From an uncultured Bacteroidales bacterium (GTDB lineage: Bacteria > Bacteroidota > Bacteroidia > Bacteroidales > Bacteroidaceae): a stretch of 64,000 bases of DNA. The DNA lies in assembly GCA_902787555.1 (NCBI GenBank), contig CADAGO010000002.1, positions 62,001 through 126,000 on the forward strand. Direction: 5' to 3'. Position 1 is the stretch's first letter; each line of letters starts with the position of its first letter. The translations under genes and the position numbers were made by a program. Below the pieces are notes generated by a model. The model was not told the origin of the DNA and did not search any database. It saw only the letters and a list, made by a program, of their open reading frames with translations. Of the stretch, positions 9,156 through 17,726 are shown in pieces.

Positions 9156-9640
9156 AAAAATCTTTAAGAATTATTTGGAAAAGGATAATTCTTTTTGTAT
9201 CTTTGTGGTGAAATTCCGCATACTATTACCATTCACTATAATAAATTCGAAGGTAATTTGGCTAAAGGCAAACGATCATTCGCCTTTAGGCAAATGATAA
9301 AACGCCTTTAGGCAAACGATAGTGCGCCTATAGGCAACTTCCCTTCTCAGCCGACTCATCTTCCCGATTGAATCGGCTGCTTTTCCCTTTTGAATTAGCT
9401 GCCTGTCCTTGTACTGTTTAGACAATGGACTTCTAACAACAATAGTCTTAACTCATAGCTATCTTCACCCCTTTGGTATTCACTCTAAACTATAACTCTA
9501 TATATAGACTGTCCGCCAAAAAAGAAGGATATAAAGTATGAAAGGGGCTTACTTTTTGAAATAGGTGTCCACAATACCTATTTATCGGCACTGCGGACAC
9601 ATACTTTATCGATTTTGAACTTTTAGCGAACATCAATATT
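9156..9640 (+). repeat. Long dispersed non-coding repeat, copy 1
   Basis: This ~485-bp block recurs at 28815-29290 with high similarity along its whole length. No open frame is conserved. It opens with a consensus promoter (9174-9205). A hairpin follows, with arms TTTGGCTAAAGGC (9257-9269) and GCCTTTAGGCAAA (9282-9294) and one mismatch. Then come short GCCTTTAGGC/GCCTATAGGC palindromes. The right end has nested inverted repeats (ATAAAGTATG/CATACTTTAT and AATAGGT/ACCTATT). It could be an unrecognised small RNA or a non-autonomous mobile element. It fills most of the gap between aqpZ and the next gene. Confidence 0.8.
9174..9205 (+). promoter_or_regulatory. Consensus promoter inside repeat copy 1
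   Basis: TTTG at 9174-9177 and TATCTTTG at 9198-9205, separated by 20 bp, match the Bacteroidetes housekeeping promoter. The same elements with the same spacing occur in copy 2 (28836-28867). Transcription would run rightward through the repeat. Confidence 0.7.
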
Positions 9641-9660
9641 TTTTTTACATTATGGCCTCA

Positions 9661-9747
9661 TGCAAGCAATTTGCAAACATGAAAAGCAAATGCAAAGTAA
9701 AAGCAAAGTCAATTGTTTGGTTGGGTAGGGGATTTTGCGTAATTTTG
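9661..9747 (+). promoter_or_regulatory. Promoter and candidate operator of the membrane HTH regulator
   Basis: TTTG (9716-9719), 20 bp, TAATTTTG (9740-9747) form a promoter about 50 bp before the gene at 9797. Directly upstream is a cluster of TTTGCAAAC and GCAAATGCAAAG words (9670-9707). The same words lie upstream of the next gene (10830-10885). Shared sites suggest one regulator acts on both, possibly by autoregulation. This is inference. Confidence 0.55.
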
Positions 9748-9796
9748 CAGGTGAAATCATGATATATGAAGAATAAAATAATAACAATTTAACAAT

Positions 9797-10831
9797 ATGA
9801 TAATGAAAAGAGTTCTATTATTAATGGCAACATATTTGACACTTATGGGATGTAGTCAGCGGGGAGTAGAAAGGCCTCAGTATATGATGGATGGTGCATG
9901 GGTGTTACGGCAAGCTGTTCATCCTGATGGCTCTGTGGTGACCTACGACACAGCATCGACAATATGCCGCATCTATGGGGGAGACAGTGTGTTTTATCAG
10001 TGTCGATTAGCTCGGACAATATCGGGAATAGTGATAGTTCCAGAACAGATGTGCAATGTAACGGTTGTTGACCGAGGGAATGGCAGTAGGCTTTATATAG
10101 AGGACAATGATCCCCATCCGCTTGTAGTGGAAACTGATTCCACGATAAGCATCCAAAGTTTTGGAACACGATTTGTGTGGCAACGGGCAGAGGATATTAC
10201 TCGCGATTGGGGAGCGGAAATGCGCCGTATCATCACGAATGATTTAGCACAGAATGATGATGCAGAGAAAGCTCACATTTATGAACTGTCGACTATCGTG
10301 CGGATGCAAGCCACAGCTATCAACTGGCTGTCTTATATTCTTGCGACAGCATGCGTTGTTATATTTATTGTTGTACACCTCTTTATATACACTAACAGGC
10401 GAAGAAAGTCTCTGCAATGGCTGTTGCAGCAGATTAACGAGGAGCATGAACAACGTCCGCAGTTAGTTAAAATAGCCATTCAAGATGTGGAGGACGATTT
10501 TTTTGCATCTGAAGAATACGATACATTGCATCGCCGTATCTCCAAAGGGGAACGGCTTAGTGATGAGGACTGGAAAGAGATCGAAGGACAACTAAAGCGA
10601 GTGTATCCTGGGTTTACTTCGCGACTGAGAAACCTTTATCAGATGTCGGAACTAGAGTATCAAGTGTGTTTGCTTATCAAGCTTCGCATTACCCCGACAG
10701 AGATGGCTGATGTGTTGTCACGTGATGGAAGTACTATTAGCACAGTGCGCAGTCGTCTGTTCATGAAGGTATTTGGGCGTAAGGGTGGAGCCAGAGATTG
10801 GGACGATTTCATATTCTCTATTGGTTCATAA
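9797..10831 (+). CDS. Membrane-anchored lipoprotein with cytoplasmic HTH domain (transcriptional regulator)
   Basis: The N-terminus has a lipobox (TLMGC, Cys near 19). A lipocalin-like extracytoplasmic region with WVLRQAVHPDGS follows to about 150. One membrane span lies at about 178-200 (ATACVVIFIVVHLFIY). The cytoplasmic part ends in a LuxR-like helix-turn-helix (EYQVCLLIKLRITPTEMADVL, then STISTVRSRL). Such one-component membrane regulators are common in Bacteroidetes and control a neighbouring gene. The next gene encodes a small exported protein with a similar start (GAWQLEWMQYDGE), and both share TTTGCAAA-type words in their promoters. A lipobox plus an internal span is odd. The ligand is unknown. 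ATG 9803 is an alternative start. Confidence 0.72.
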   Translation: MIMKRVLLLMATYLTLMGCSQRGVERPQYMMDGAWVLRQAVHPDGSVVTYDTASTICRIYGGDSVFYQCRLARTISGIVIVPEQMCNVTVVDRGNGSRLYIEDNDPHPLVVETDSTISIQSFGTRFVWQRAEDITRDWGAEMRRIITNDLAQNDDAEKAHIYELSTIVRMQATAINWLSYILATACVVIFIVVHLFIYTNRRRKSLQWLLQQINEEHEQRPQLVKIAIQDVEDDFFASEEYDTLHRRISKGERLSDEDWKEIEGQLKRVYPGFTSRLRNLYQMSELEYQVCLLIKLRITPTEMADVLSRDGSTISTVRSRLFMKVFGRKGGARDWDDFIFSIGS

Positions 10832-10861
10832 CTGTTTGCAAACTGTTTGCAAACTGTTTGC
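10830..10861 (+). repeat. Three 11-bp tandem repeats AACTGTTTGCA, candidate operator
   Basis: Three exact copies with 11-bp period (10830, 10841, 10852) start at the regulator's stop codon. Each junction creates TTTGCAAA, an 8-bp palindrome. ATGCAAAGA words follow at 10868 and 10879. The 11-bp phasing places sites on one DNA face, just upstream of the promoter at 10894, as expected for cooperative binding. Confidence 0.6.
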
Positions 10862-10893
10862 GTAAAAATGCAAAGAAAATGCAAAGAAAAATA

Positions 10894-10925
10894 TTTGGTC
10901 AGATGGCGAAATGCCCGTACCTTTG
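10894..10925 (+). promoter_or_regulatory. Promoter of the small exported protein gene
   Basis: TTTG (10894-10897), 20-bp spacer, TACCTTTG (10918-10925): close consensus match, about 50 bp before the start at 10976. Confidence 0.75.
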
Positions 10926-10975
10926 CAGCGAATTATTAATTCATTGATTTATAAACCTTTAAACAAGCAAAAATT

Positions 10976-11476
10976 ATGAAGAAATTTATGTTAGTGACGG
11001 TAATTGCACTCATGAGTGTAATGTTAGTAGATGCACAAACTGTGAAGGTGGCAGACAAGGAATTGATTGGTGCATGGCAGTTAGAGTGGATGCAGTATGA
11101 TGGCGAGAAAAAGATTCTATGCGGTAAAGGAACTGAATATACTTCTTTTAAGTATTATGGGCAGGACGGTGAGTATGCTTGTGCTGAGATTGCTCTGAGT
11201 AAGGATGGAAAGTGTGTAATATTACCACATGAGTATGGAAAATATACATACAAAGATGGTAGGTACAGTGAAATGGGACGCCCGATTGTCAAGCCTGAAG
11301 AAATGCAAATGATTGACAAAACTCATTTCCGCGGACGTTGGAAGAACCGGACGGAAGCATGGAAGAAATTGCCAGCTTTGCCGAAAAACGTGGTTGACTA
11401 CATTGTGAATTGTTGTAAGGATCAGATTATCCCAGACGACATTAACCAAGCGATGAAGCAGCAGATGTTTAAATGA
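10976..11476 (+). CDS. Small exported lipocalin-like protein (DUF4488-like)
   Basis: A 166-residue protein with a signal peptide ending after VMLVDA. The remainder resembles the lipocalin-like DUF4488 proteins of Bacteroidales, with an early GAWQLEWMQYDGE strand and a later HFRGRWKNRTEAWKKL segment. The family call is from recall. The gene follows a membrane-anchored regulator whose own extracytoplasmic domain starts in a similar way (GAWVLRQAVHPDGS), so regulator and target may bind the same ligand type. It has its own promoter and an upstream 11-bp repeat array. Function unknown. Confidence 0.6.
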   Translation: MKKFMLVTVIALMSVMLVDAQTVKVADKELIGAWQLEWMQYDGEKKILCGKGTEYTSFKYYGQDGEYACAEIALSKDGKCVILPHEYGKYTYKDGRYSEMGRPIVKPEEMQMIDKTHFRGRWKNRTEAWKKLPALPKNVVDYIVNCCKDQIIPDDINQAMKQQMFK

Positions 11477-11962
11477 TTTTGGTAGTATCCAAAGTCGATT
11501 ATATCAGTGCTGAATACAAGTTGTACCCGAATATTACAAATATTAAGTATTAGTTTAGTAGATTAGTTAATAGACAAAAGTAATTTTTTGTTCATTCCCT
11601 TAGGATTCTAGATAATACAGGGAACATGGGCGTCAGGGACTTGCGAAAGCCTCTGACGTTATGTTTATGTAGTGTCAAAACAGCGGGAAAAGTGCCTGAG
11701 TGCCGAGCATACATCGAGCACCTGCCGAGCACCTACCGATGCTTGTAAGGATGCTTGATAGTATTACTATAGGTAAGGGATAAGATTTGAGACCTCAGAC
11801 CTCAGACCGAAGAAAGCCTCGGTTTTTATGTAAAATGTAAAATGTAAAATGGAGAATGGAGAATGGAGACCTTTGACCTTTGACTACTAAACTGCTAAGC
11901 TACAAATTTTGGACTTAATGAATGTTAAAAGTGAGTTTGTAGAGACATTTATAACATAAATG
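11477..11962. other. Intergenic region with simple repeats and one hairpin
   Basis: No credible gene. A hairpin with arms around GCGTCAG and CTGACGT lies at about 11629-11663. Further right are short direct repeats built on CCGAGCA (11702-11735), CTCAGAC (11791-11806), AAATGTAA and GGAGAAT (11826-11870). No terminator-type T run follows the hairpin. Confidence 0.5.
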
Positions 11963-11994
11963 TTTGTTCATAATATGAAAAAGTATTAACTTTG
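11963..11994 (+). promoter_or_regulatory. Promoter of the RND efflux operon
   Basis: TTTG (11963-11966), 20 bp, TAACTTTG (11987-11994), about 31 bp before the tolC-like start codon. No operator palindrome or adjacent regulator gene was found. Confidence 0.75.
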
Positions 11995-12025
11995 CAGCTA
12001 AATTTTTTAGTACGAACAGAAGAAA

Positions 12026-13345
12026 ATGAATGGTAAGAGATTGCTTTTAAGTGTAGGAACATTGTGTGCGATGCTGATGGTGCATGCACAGGAGTTGAGT
12101 GTCAACCTACAGAAAGCTATTGACATTGCGTTGGCTGAAAACCCTACAATCAAGGTTGCCGACAAGGAAATAGAGTTGAAACGTATTGCAGATTCTGAAG
12201 CTTGGCAGGCATTACTGCCTGAGGTGACGGCGAATGCCAGCATTCAGCATACACTGTTGGCTGCCGAGATGAACCTGGGCGGCCAGAAGTTCAAGATGGG
12301 TGCCGACAACCGCAACACAGCTGCGGCTTCGGCTACACTGTCTGTGCCGGTGTTTGCGCCTGCGGTCTATCAGACGATGAAACTGACGAAGGTGGACATC
12401 GAACTGGCAAGGGAGAAGGCTCGCAGCTCACGGCTCGACCTCATCAACCAAGTGACGAAGGCATATTATCAGATGCTGTTGGCTCAGGATTCCTACGAGG
12501 TGATGCAGCAGAGCTACGATATCAGCAAGGAGAACTACGATGTTATCAGTTCGAAGTTCGATGTAGGTCGCGTAAGCGAGTACGACAAGATTACTGCTGA
12601 GGTGCAGATGCGCTCGATGAATTCGAGTCTGGTGAGTGCTCAGACGGGTCTGACACTTGCTGAATTGCAGCTGAAGGTACTTATGGGCATCAACACGGAT
12701 ATCAAGGTGGTGATTGATGATAAGCTTGTGAATTACGAGAACGGATTGAAGCTGGCTGATGTGGATGCAAGCGAGGCTGCCTTGGAGAATAACGCGGCTA
12801 TCCGTCAGTTGGACCTGAACCGCACGATGCTGGAGCGCACGCTGAAGATTCAGCGTACGGGATTCATGCCTAACGTGGCTTTCTCGCTGACCGGTCAGTA
12901 TCAGTCGCTGCAGAACGACAACTGGCGTATATGGAACTATGACTGGTCGCCATCTGCTTCGTTCACCATCGCTGTGAGCATCCCTATCTTCCGCGCATCG
13001 AACTGGACCAAACTGAAATCGACCAAGTTGCAGCTGGCTTCGCTTGAGGACACGAAGGCGAACACGCAGCGTCAGTTAGTGATGGCTGCACAGAACTACA
13101 TGCACAGCATGGCATCGAGCATTGCGCAGGTGAACAGCAACAGGGAGGCTATCACGAAGGCTGACAAGGCGCTGTCGATCGCAAAGACCCGATATGACGT
13201 GGGACGCGGTACGATTCTCGAACTGAACCAGAGTGAGGTGGCACTCACACAAGCCCAGCTGACCTACAACCAGTCGATCTACGACTATCTGCGCAACAAG
13301 GCGGACTTGGACTATACACTGGGTCGCGAAACATACTTGAGATAA
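12026..13345 (+). CDS. TolC-family outer-membrane efflux protein
   Basis: Outer-membrane exit duct of a tripartite pump. A 439-residue precursor with a signal peptide ending at VHAQ and two OEP repeats. The helical hairpins are rich in Ala, Gln and Leu, with repeat motifs IDIALAENPTIKVADKEIE near 30-50 and ALSIAKTRYDVGRGTILEL near 385. It is the first gene of a four-gene operon with adaptor, pump and PII-like protein. The order TolC, adaptor, pump is common in Bacteroidetes. Exported substrate cannot be read from sequence. Confidence 0.92.
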   Translation: MNGKRLLLSVGTLCAMLMVHAQELSVNLQKAIDIALAENPTIKVADKEIELKRIADSEAWQALLPEVTANASIQHTLLAAEMNLGGQKFKMGADNRNTAAASATLSVPVFAPAVYQTMKLTKVDIELAREKARSSRLDLINQVTKAYYQMLLAQDSYEVMQQSYDISKENYDVISSKFDVGRVSEYDKITAEVQMRSMNSSLVSAQTGLTLAELQLKVLMGINTDIKVVIDDKLVNYENGLKLADVDASEAALENNAAIRQLDLNRTMLERTLKIQRTGFMPNVAFSLTGQYQSLQNDNWRIWNYDWSPSASFTIAVSIPIFRASNWTKLKSTKLQLASLEDTKANTQRQLVMAAQNYMHSMASSIAQVNSNREAITKADKALSIAKTRYDVGRGTILELNQSEVALTQAQLTYNQSIYDYLRNKADLDYTLGRETYLR

Positions 13346-13346
13346 G

Positions 13347-13432
13347 AAACCTCCCCCCGCCCCTCCCAAGGAGGGGAGCCAGGTGTGCAGGTTATTAATC
13401 TTCTCCCCTTGGGGGAGATAAGAGAGAGGTTT
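13347..13432. repeat. GC-rich palindromic repeat element, full copy
   Basis: An 86-bp element between the tolC-like and adaptor genes. Its ends are inverted (AAACCTCC and AGAGGTTT). It holds two palindromes, CTCCCAAGGAGGGGAG and TTCTCCCCTTGGGGGAGATA, separated by about 25 bp. Related copies lie at 14470-14536, 40597-40661 and 63773-63861, with a core-only copy at 4880-4911. It leaves the operon intact. Confidence 0.8.
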
Positions 13433-13453
13433 AAAAATAAAAATATAAGGAAT

Positions 13454-14464
13454 ATGAAGAAGACTGTATTTGGTTTAATGGTTTTGGCCGTATGTATGTC
13501 GCTTTGTTCTTGTGGAGAGAAGAAAGAGGAAACGAAGAAGGAAGAGGCAAAACCTGAAGTAAAGGTTGCGGATGTCGAGACACGTCTGGTGCCTCAGACT
13601 GAGGTGTATACCGCAACGGTGGAGAGTGATGTGAAGAATAATATCGCTCCAAACACTCCGTATCGTATTGAGAAAATCTATGTGGAAGTGGGTGACCATG
13701 TGCGTAAAGGTCAGGTGCTCGTACAGCTTGATGCATCGAACCTCCGTCAGTTGAAGTTGCAGATTGAGAACATGAAGGTGGAATTCAATCGTACCAGTCA
13801 GCTGTTTAGCGTAGGTGGTGCCTCACAGGCAGAGTACGACAACGCGAAGACCCAACTCGATGTGTTATCTACCCAATATGCGCAGTTGGTGCAGAATACG
13901 CAGCTCACTGCTCCGATCAGCGGTGTGGTGACAGCCCGCAACTATGATAACGGTGATATGTATGCAGGTACGCCGATCCTGACTGTCGAACAGCTGAACC
14001 CAGTGAAGCTTATCATCAATGTGTCTGAGGTGTATTACAAGAGTGTCAGTGTGGGTCAGCCCGTCGAAGTGGCTCTTGATGCTTACGAAGGCGATGTGTT
14101 CGCTGGTAAGGTGTCAATCGTGTATCCTACCGTCGATAAGATTACGCATACGTTCCCTGTAGAGGTAACGGTGGCTAATTCCAGTCAAAAGGTACGCCCA
14201 GGTATGTTTGCACGTGCTACGATCAGTTTCGATGAAATCGAGCGTGTGATGGTTCCTGATATGGCTATCGTGAAGCAGGTAGGTGCAGGCGACCGTTATG
14301 TATATACTTACAAGGACGGTAAGGTAAGCTACGACAAGGTGGAACTCGGCAAGCACATGGGTGAGCAGTACGAAGTGAAGAGCGGTATCGAGCCAGGTTC
14401 ACAAGTAGTAATAGCAGGTATGTCGCGTCTTGCAAACGGACGTGAGGTAACAGTAGTGAAATAA
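13454..14464 (+). CDS. RND efflux periplasmic adaptor (membrane fusion) lipoprotein
   Basis: Periplasmic linker between the RND pump and the TolC duct. The start at 13454 gives a lipoprotein signal with lipobox LCSC (Cys20) and a charged Lys/Glu linker. An HlyD-like biotinyl-lipoyl half-domain follows (IEKIYVEVGDHVRKGQVLVQLD), then a helical hairpin at about 100-140, the second lipoyl half (TAPISGVVTARNYDNGDMYAG) and a beta-barrel domain. Length (336) is normal. An upstream extension to 13385 is open but contains the repeat element, so the downstream ATG is preferred. Second gene of the operon. Confidence 0.92.
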   Translation: MKKTVFGLMVLAVCMSLCSCGEKKEETKKEEAKPEVKVADVETRLVPQTEVYTATVESDVKNNIAPNTPYRIEKIYVEVGDHVRKGQVLVQLDASNLRQLKLQIENMKVEFNRTSQLFSVGGASQAEYDNAKTQLDVLSTQYAQLVQNTQLTAPISGVVTARNYDNGDMYAGTPILTVEQLNPVKLIINVSEVYYKSVSVGQPVEVALDAYEGDVFAGKVSIVYPTVDKITHTFPVEVTVANSSQKVRPGMFARATISFDEIERVMVPDMAIVKQVGAGDRYVYTYKDGKVSYDKVELGKHMGEQYEVKSGIEPGSQVVIAGMSRLANGREVTVVK

Positions 14465-14469
14465 TAATA

Positions 14470-14536
14470 AAAACCTCCCCCGCCCCCTCCCAAGGAGGGG
14501 AGTCTTCTCCCCTTTGGGGAGATAAGAGAGGGGTCT
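14470..14536. repeat. GC-rich palindromic repeat element, second operon copy
   Basis: A 67-bp relative of the element at 13347-13432, with the same left end AAACCTCC and the same two palindromes but a shorter middle. It lies between adaptor and pump genes, so the same element type sits in two successive gaps of one operon. Confidence 0.8.
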
Positions 14537-14549
14537 TAACATAATAATT

Positions 14550-17500
14550 ATGAGTCTATATGAAGGGGCGGTGAAGCGCCCGATTATGACGAGCCTCGTC
14601 TTCCTTGCAGTCGTCATCTTAGGTGTGTTCTCGGCAATGAAGTTGCCTATCGACTTGTTCCCGGACATCGATACGAACACCATCATGATTATGACATACT
14701 ACAACGGAGCGTCGGCAAACGATATAGAAAACAATGTGACGCGTCCGCTGGAGAACACACTGAACTCTATTGAGCACTTGAAGCATATCACTTCGAACTC
14801 AAGGGATAATGTATCGGTTGTTACACTCCAATTCGAATACGGTTACGATATCGATGACCTCACGAATGACGTCCGCGATAAACTGGATATGGTGGCAAAT
14901 GCATTGCCTAACGATGCCAACCAACCGATATTGTTCAAGTTCTCTGCCGACATGATGCCTATCTTGGTGCTTTCGGCTCAGGCTCATGAAAGTCAGAAGG
15001 CACTTTACAAGATTCTTGATGAATATGTAGCCAATCCGTTGGCCCGTGTTGACGGAGTCGGTTCGGTATCTATATCAGGTGCTCCGGAGCGTGAAATCAA
15101 CATCTACATGGATGCCCAGAAGATGGAGGCTTACGGACTGAGTGCCGCACAGGTCAGCTCAGCCATCGCTGCCGAGAACATGAACGCTACGGGTGGTACT
15201 GTCGATATCGGTACTCAGACCTATATCGTTCGTGTCGAAGGTGAGTTCAACGACCCACAGGAGATGGGTAACGTGGTTGTAGGCCAGCGCAATGGTGCCA
15301 TCGTGTATCTGCGTGATGTGGCTCGCATCGTGGACGATGTGGAAGAGCGTGCCCAGCGTACTTTCACGAATGGTGTGCAGGGTGCGATGATTATCGTGCA
15401 GAAGCAGAGTGGTGCCAACTCTGTGGCCATATCTAACAAGGTGATGGAGATGTTGCCCACGCTGAAGAAGAATCTTCCTTCGGACGTGAACCTCGGTGTG
15501 ATTGTGAATACGTCGGAGAATATTACCAACACAGTGAAGTCGCTTACCGAAACAATTGCGTATGCGATGATATTCGTGGTGTTGGTTGTGTTTGTGTTCC
15601 TCGGTCGTTGGCGTGCTACAGTCATCATCGCAATCACCATCCCTATGTCGCTCATCGCATCGTTCATCTATCTGTATGCGACAGGCGGTTCGTTCAACAT
15701 CGTATCTCTCTCATGTCTCTCTATCGCTATCGGTAGCGTTGTCGACGATGCCATTGTGGTGTTGGAGAACGTGACGACCCATATCGAACGTGGTTCGGAT
15801 CCGAAACAGGCAGCCATCCATGCTACCAACGAGGTGGCCATTTCCGTTATCGCCTCTACGCTCACCATGATAGCCGTGTTCTTCCCGCTCACCATGGTGG
15901 CAGGTATGACGGGTGTATTGTTCCGTCAGTTGGGTTGGATGATGTGTATCATCATGACCATCTCCACCACTTCGGCACTCTCGTTCACCCCGATGCTCTG
16001 TTCACAGATGCTCAAGTTGCAGAAGAAGCAGGGTAAACTGTTCAAGAAGATTTACGGACCTATCCAGCGTTTGCTCGACCGTCTCGATGACTGGTATGAG
16101 CGTCGTATTGCATGGGCTACCCGTCATCGATGGACTGTCATCATCGGCTGTATCGTGTTCTTCGGACTGAGTATCCTCACCATGCAGTTGGCAGGTATCA
16201 AGAGCGAGTTCTTCCCAGCCAACGACTCCGGTCGTGTGGGAGCTACCCTCGAGTTGCCTATCGGAACGCGTGTGGAGAAAGCAGAGGAGATAGCTACCTA
16301 TTTGGCAGACACATGGATGAAGCGTTATGGCAAGATGCTCAACGCTTGTAACTTTACCATCGGACAGGCTGGTGATAACAACACCTTCGCCTCGATGCGT
16401 TCAAGCGGTTCGCACATCATCTCGTTCAACATATCCTTCTGTCCGTCAAATGAACGTGAAGTGGGATTGGCAGCACTCTGCGACGAGATGCGTGACGATT
16501 GTAAGAAGATTCCAGAGTTAGCGAAATACAACATTATGCTTGGTGGTCAGCAGTCCTCTATGGGTGGACAGCAGACAGCTACCTTCGAGGTCTATGGCTA
16601 TAATATGGACGAGACCTACGACGTTGCTGTAGAGTTGCAAAAGCGGTTCAAGGAGAGTGATATCGTGGCTCAGGCAATGATTTCACGTTCGGACTATCAG
16701 CCTGAGTTGGTTATTAACTTCGACCGTGAGAAACTCTCGCAGCAGGGACTCGGTATGTCGCAAGCAGCCGCCAGCATCCGTAATCTCATCACGGGTTCGC
16801 TCATGTCGTACTATCGTGAGGACGGTGAGGAATACGACATCAAGGTGCGCTATGATGTAGATGACCGTGTATCCATCGAGGACCTCGAGAATATGCTCAT
16901 CCCTAACGGAATGGGTCAGAACATCAAGGTGCGCGAAGTTGCTACCATTGAAGAGTCAACCATTCCGCCTACTATCGAGCGTAAGGACCGTCAGCGTATC
17001 GTTACAGTCAATGCTGTGATGAAAGATGGTGAGGCGCTGTCGGACGGAGTTGACCTTGGAAACAAATTTATCGAAGAGATGAACATCCCAAGCGATGTCA
17101 TTGTGCAGGTAGCAGGTTCGTATGAGGACCAGCAAGACAGTAACCGTGACCTCGGAATGTTGGGTATCCTCATCATCATCCTTGTGTTCATTGTGATGGC
17201 AGCTCAGTTCGAATCAATGACCTATCCGTTCATCATCATCCTCTCCATCATCTTCGCCTTCTCAGGAATCATCTTCGCGTTGGCGATGACAGGCACCAGC
17301 ATGAACGTCATGTCCATCCTCGGAGGAATCATGTTGATCGGTATCGTAGTGAAGAACGGTATCGTGCTCATCGACTACACCCAGCTCATGCGCGAGCGCG
17401 GCTATGGCCTCACCCGAGCCGCCACCGTGGCAGCACGTAGCCGTTTGCGTCCTATCCTCATGACCTCACTCACCACCATCCTCGGTATGGTGCCAATGGC

Positions 17501-17723
17501 CACCAGCCATGGAGTCGGTTCCGAGATGTGGCGTCCGTTGGGTATCAGTATCATTGGCGGTCTTACCGTTTCCACTATACTCACCCTCATCTATGTACCT
17601 TCTATGTTCTGTATCTTCGGAGCCGTAGGCGTGAAGAACAAGCGTCGCAGCCTCAAGCGTCAGCGCGAACTCAATGCCTACTGGAAGGAACATTCAGCAG
17701 AAGAAACATTTAAGAAGAAATAA
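14550..17723 (+). CDS. RND efflux pump, hydrophobe/amphiphile (HAE1/AcrB-like) family
   Basis: Proton-driven inner-membrane exporter of 1057 residues, the normal length, with 12 spans and two large periplasmic loops. The transmembrane proton-relay residues are present: D399-D400 in SVVDDAIVVLENV (helix 4) and K935 in IGIVVKNGIVLID (helix 10). The start SLYEGAVKRPIMTSLVF is typical. It is the third gene of the operon, 85 bp after the adaptor, with a palindromic repeat between. Drug, bile salt or other substrate specificity cannot be predicted. The PII-like protein that follows is a Bacteroidetes hallmark of such operons. Confidence 0.95.
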   Translation: MSLYEGAVKRPIMTSLVFLAVVILGVFSAMKLPIDLFPDIDTNTIMIMTYYNGASANDIENNVTRPLENTLNSIEHLKHITSNSRDNVSVVTLQFEYGYDIDDLTNDVRDKLDMVANALPNDANQPILFKFSADMMPILVLSAQAHESQKALYKILDEYVANPLARVDGVGSVSISGAPEREINIYMDAQKMEAYGLSAAQVSSAIAAENMNATGGTVDIGTQTYIVRVEGEFNDPQEMGNVVVGQRNGAIVYLRDVARIVDDVEERAQRTFTNGVQGAMIIVQKQSGANSVAISNKVMEMLPTLKKNLPSDVNLGVIVNTSENITNTVKSLTETIAYAMIFVVLVVFVFLGRWRATVIIAITIPMSLIASFIYLYATGGSFNIVSLSCLSIAIGSVVDDAIVVLENVTTHIERGSDPKQAAIHATNEVAISVIASTLTMIAVFFPLTMVAGMTGVLFRQLGWMMCIIMTISTTSALSFTPMLCSQMLKLQKKQGKLFKKIYGPIQRLLDRLDDWYERRIAWATRHRWTVIIGCIVFFGLSILTMQLAGIKSEFFPANDSGRVGATLELPIGTRVEKAEEIATYLADTWMKRYGKMLNACNFTIGQAGDNNTFASMRSSGSHIISFNISFCPSNEREVGLAALCDEMRDDCKKIPELAKYNIMLGGQQSSMGGQQTATFEVYGYNMDETYDVAVELQKRFKESDIVAQAMISRSDYQPELVINFDREKLSQQGLGMSQAAASIRNLITGSLMSYYREDGEEYDIKVRYDVDDRVSIEDLENMLIPNGMGQNIKVREVATIEESTIPPTIERKDRQRIVTVNAVMKDGEALSDGVDLGNKFIEEMNIPSDVIVQVAGSYEDQQDSNRDLGMLGILIIILVFIVMAAQFESMTYPFIIILSIIFAFSGIIFALAMTGTSMNVMSILGGIMLIGIVVKNGIVLIDYTQLMRERGYGLTRAATVAARSRLRPILMTSLTTILGMVPMATSHGVGSEMWRPLGISIIGGLTVSTILTLIYVPSMFCIFGAVGVKNKRRSLKRQRELNAYWKEHSAEETFKKK

Positions 17724-17726
17724 GGT

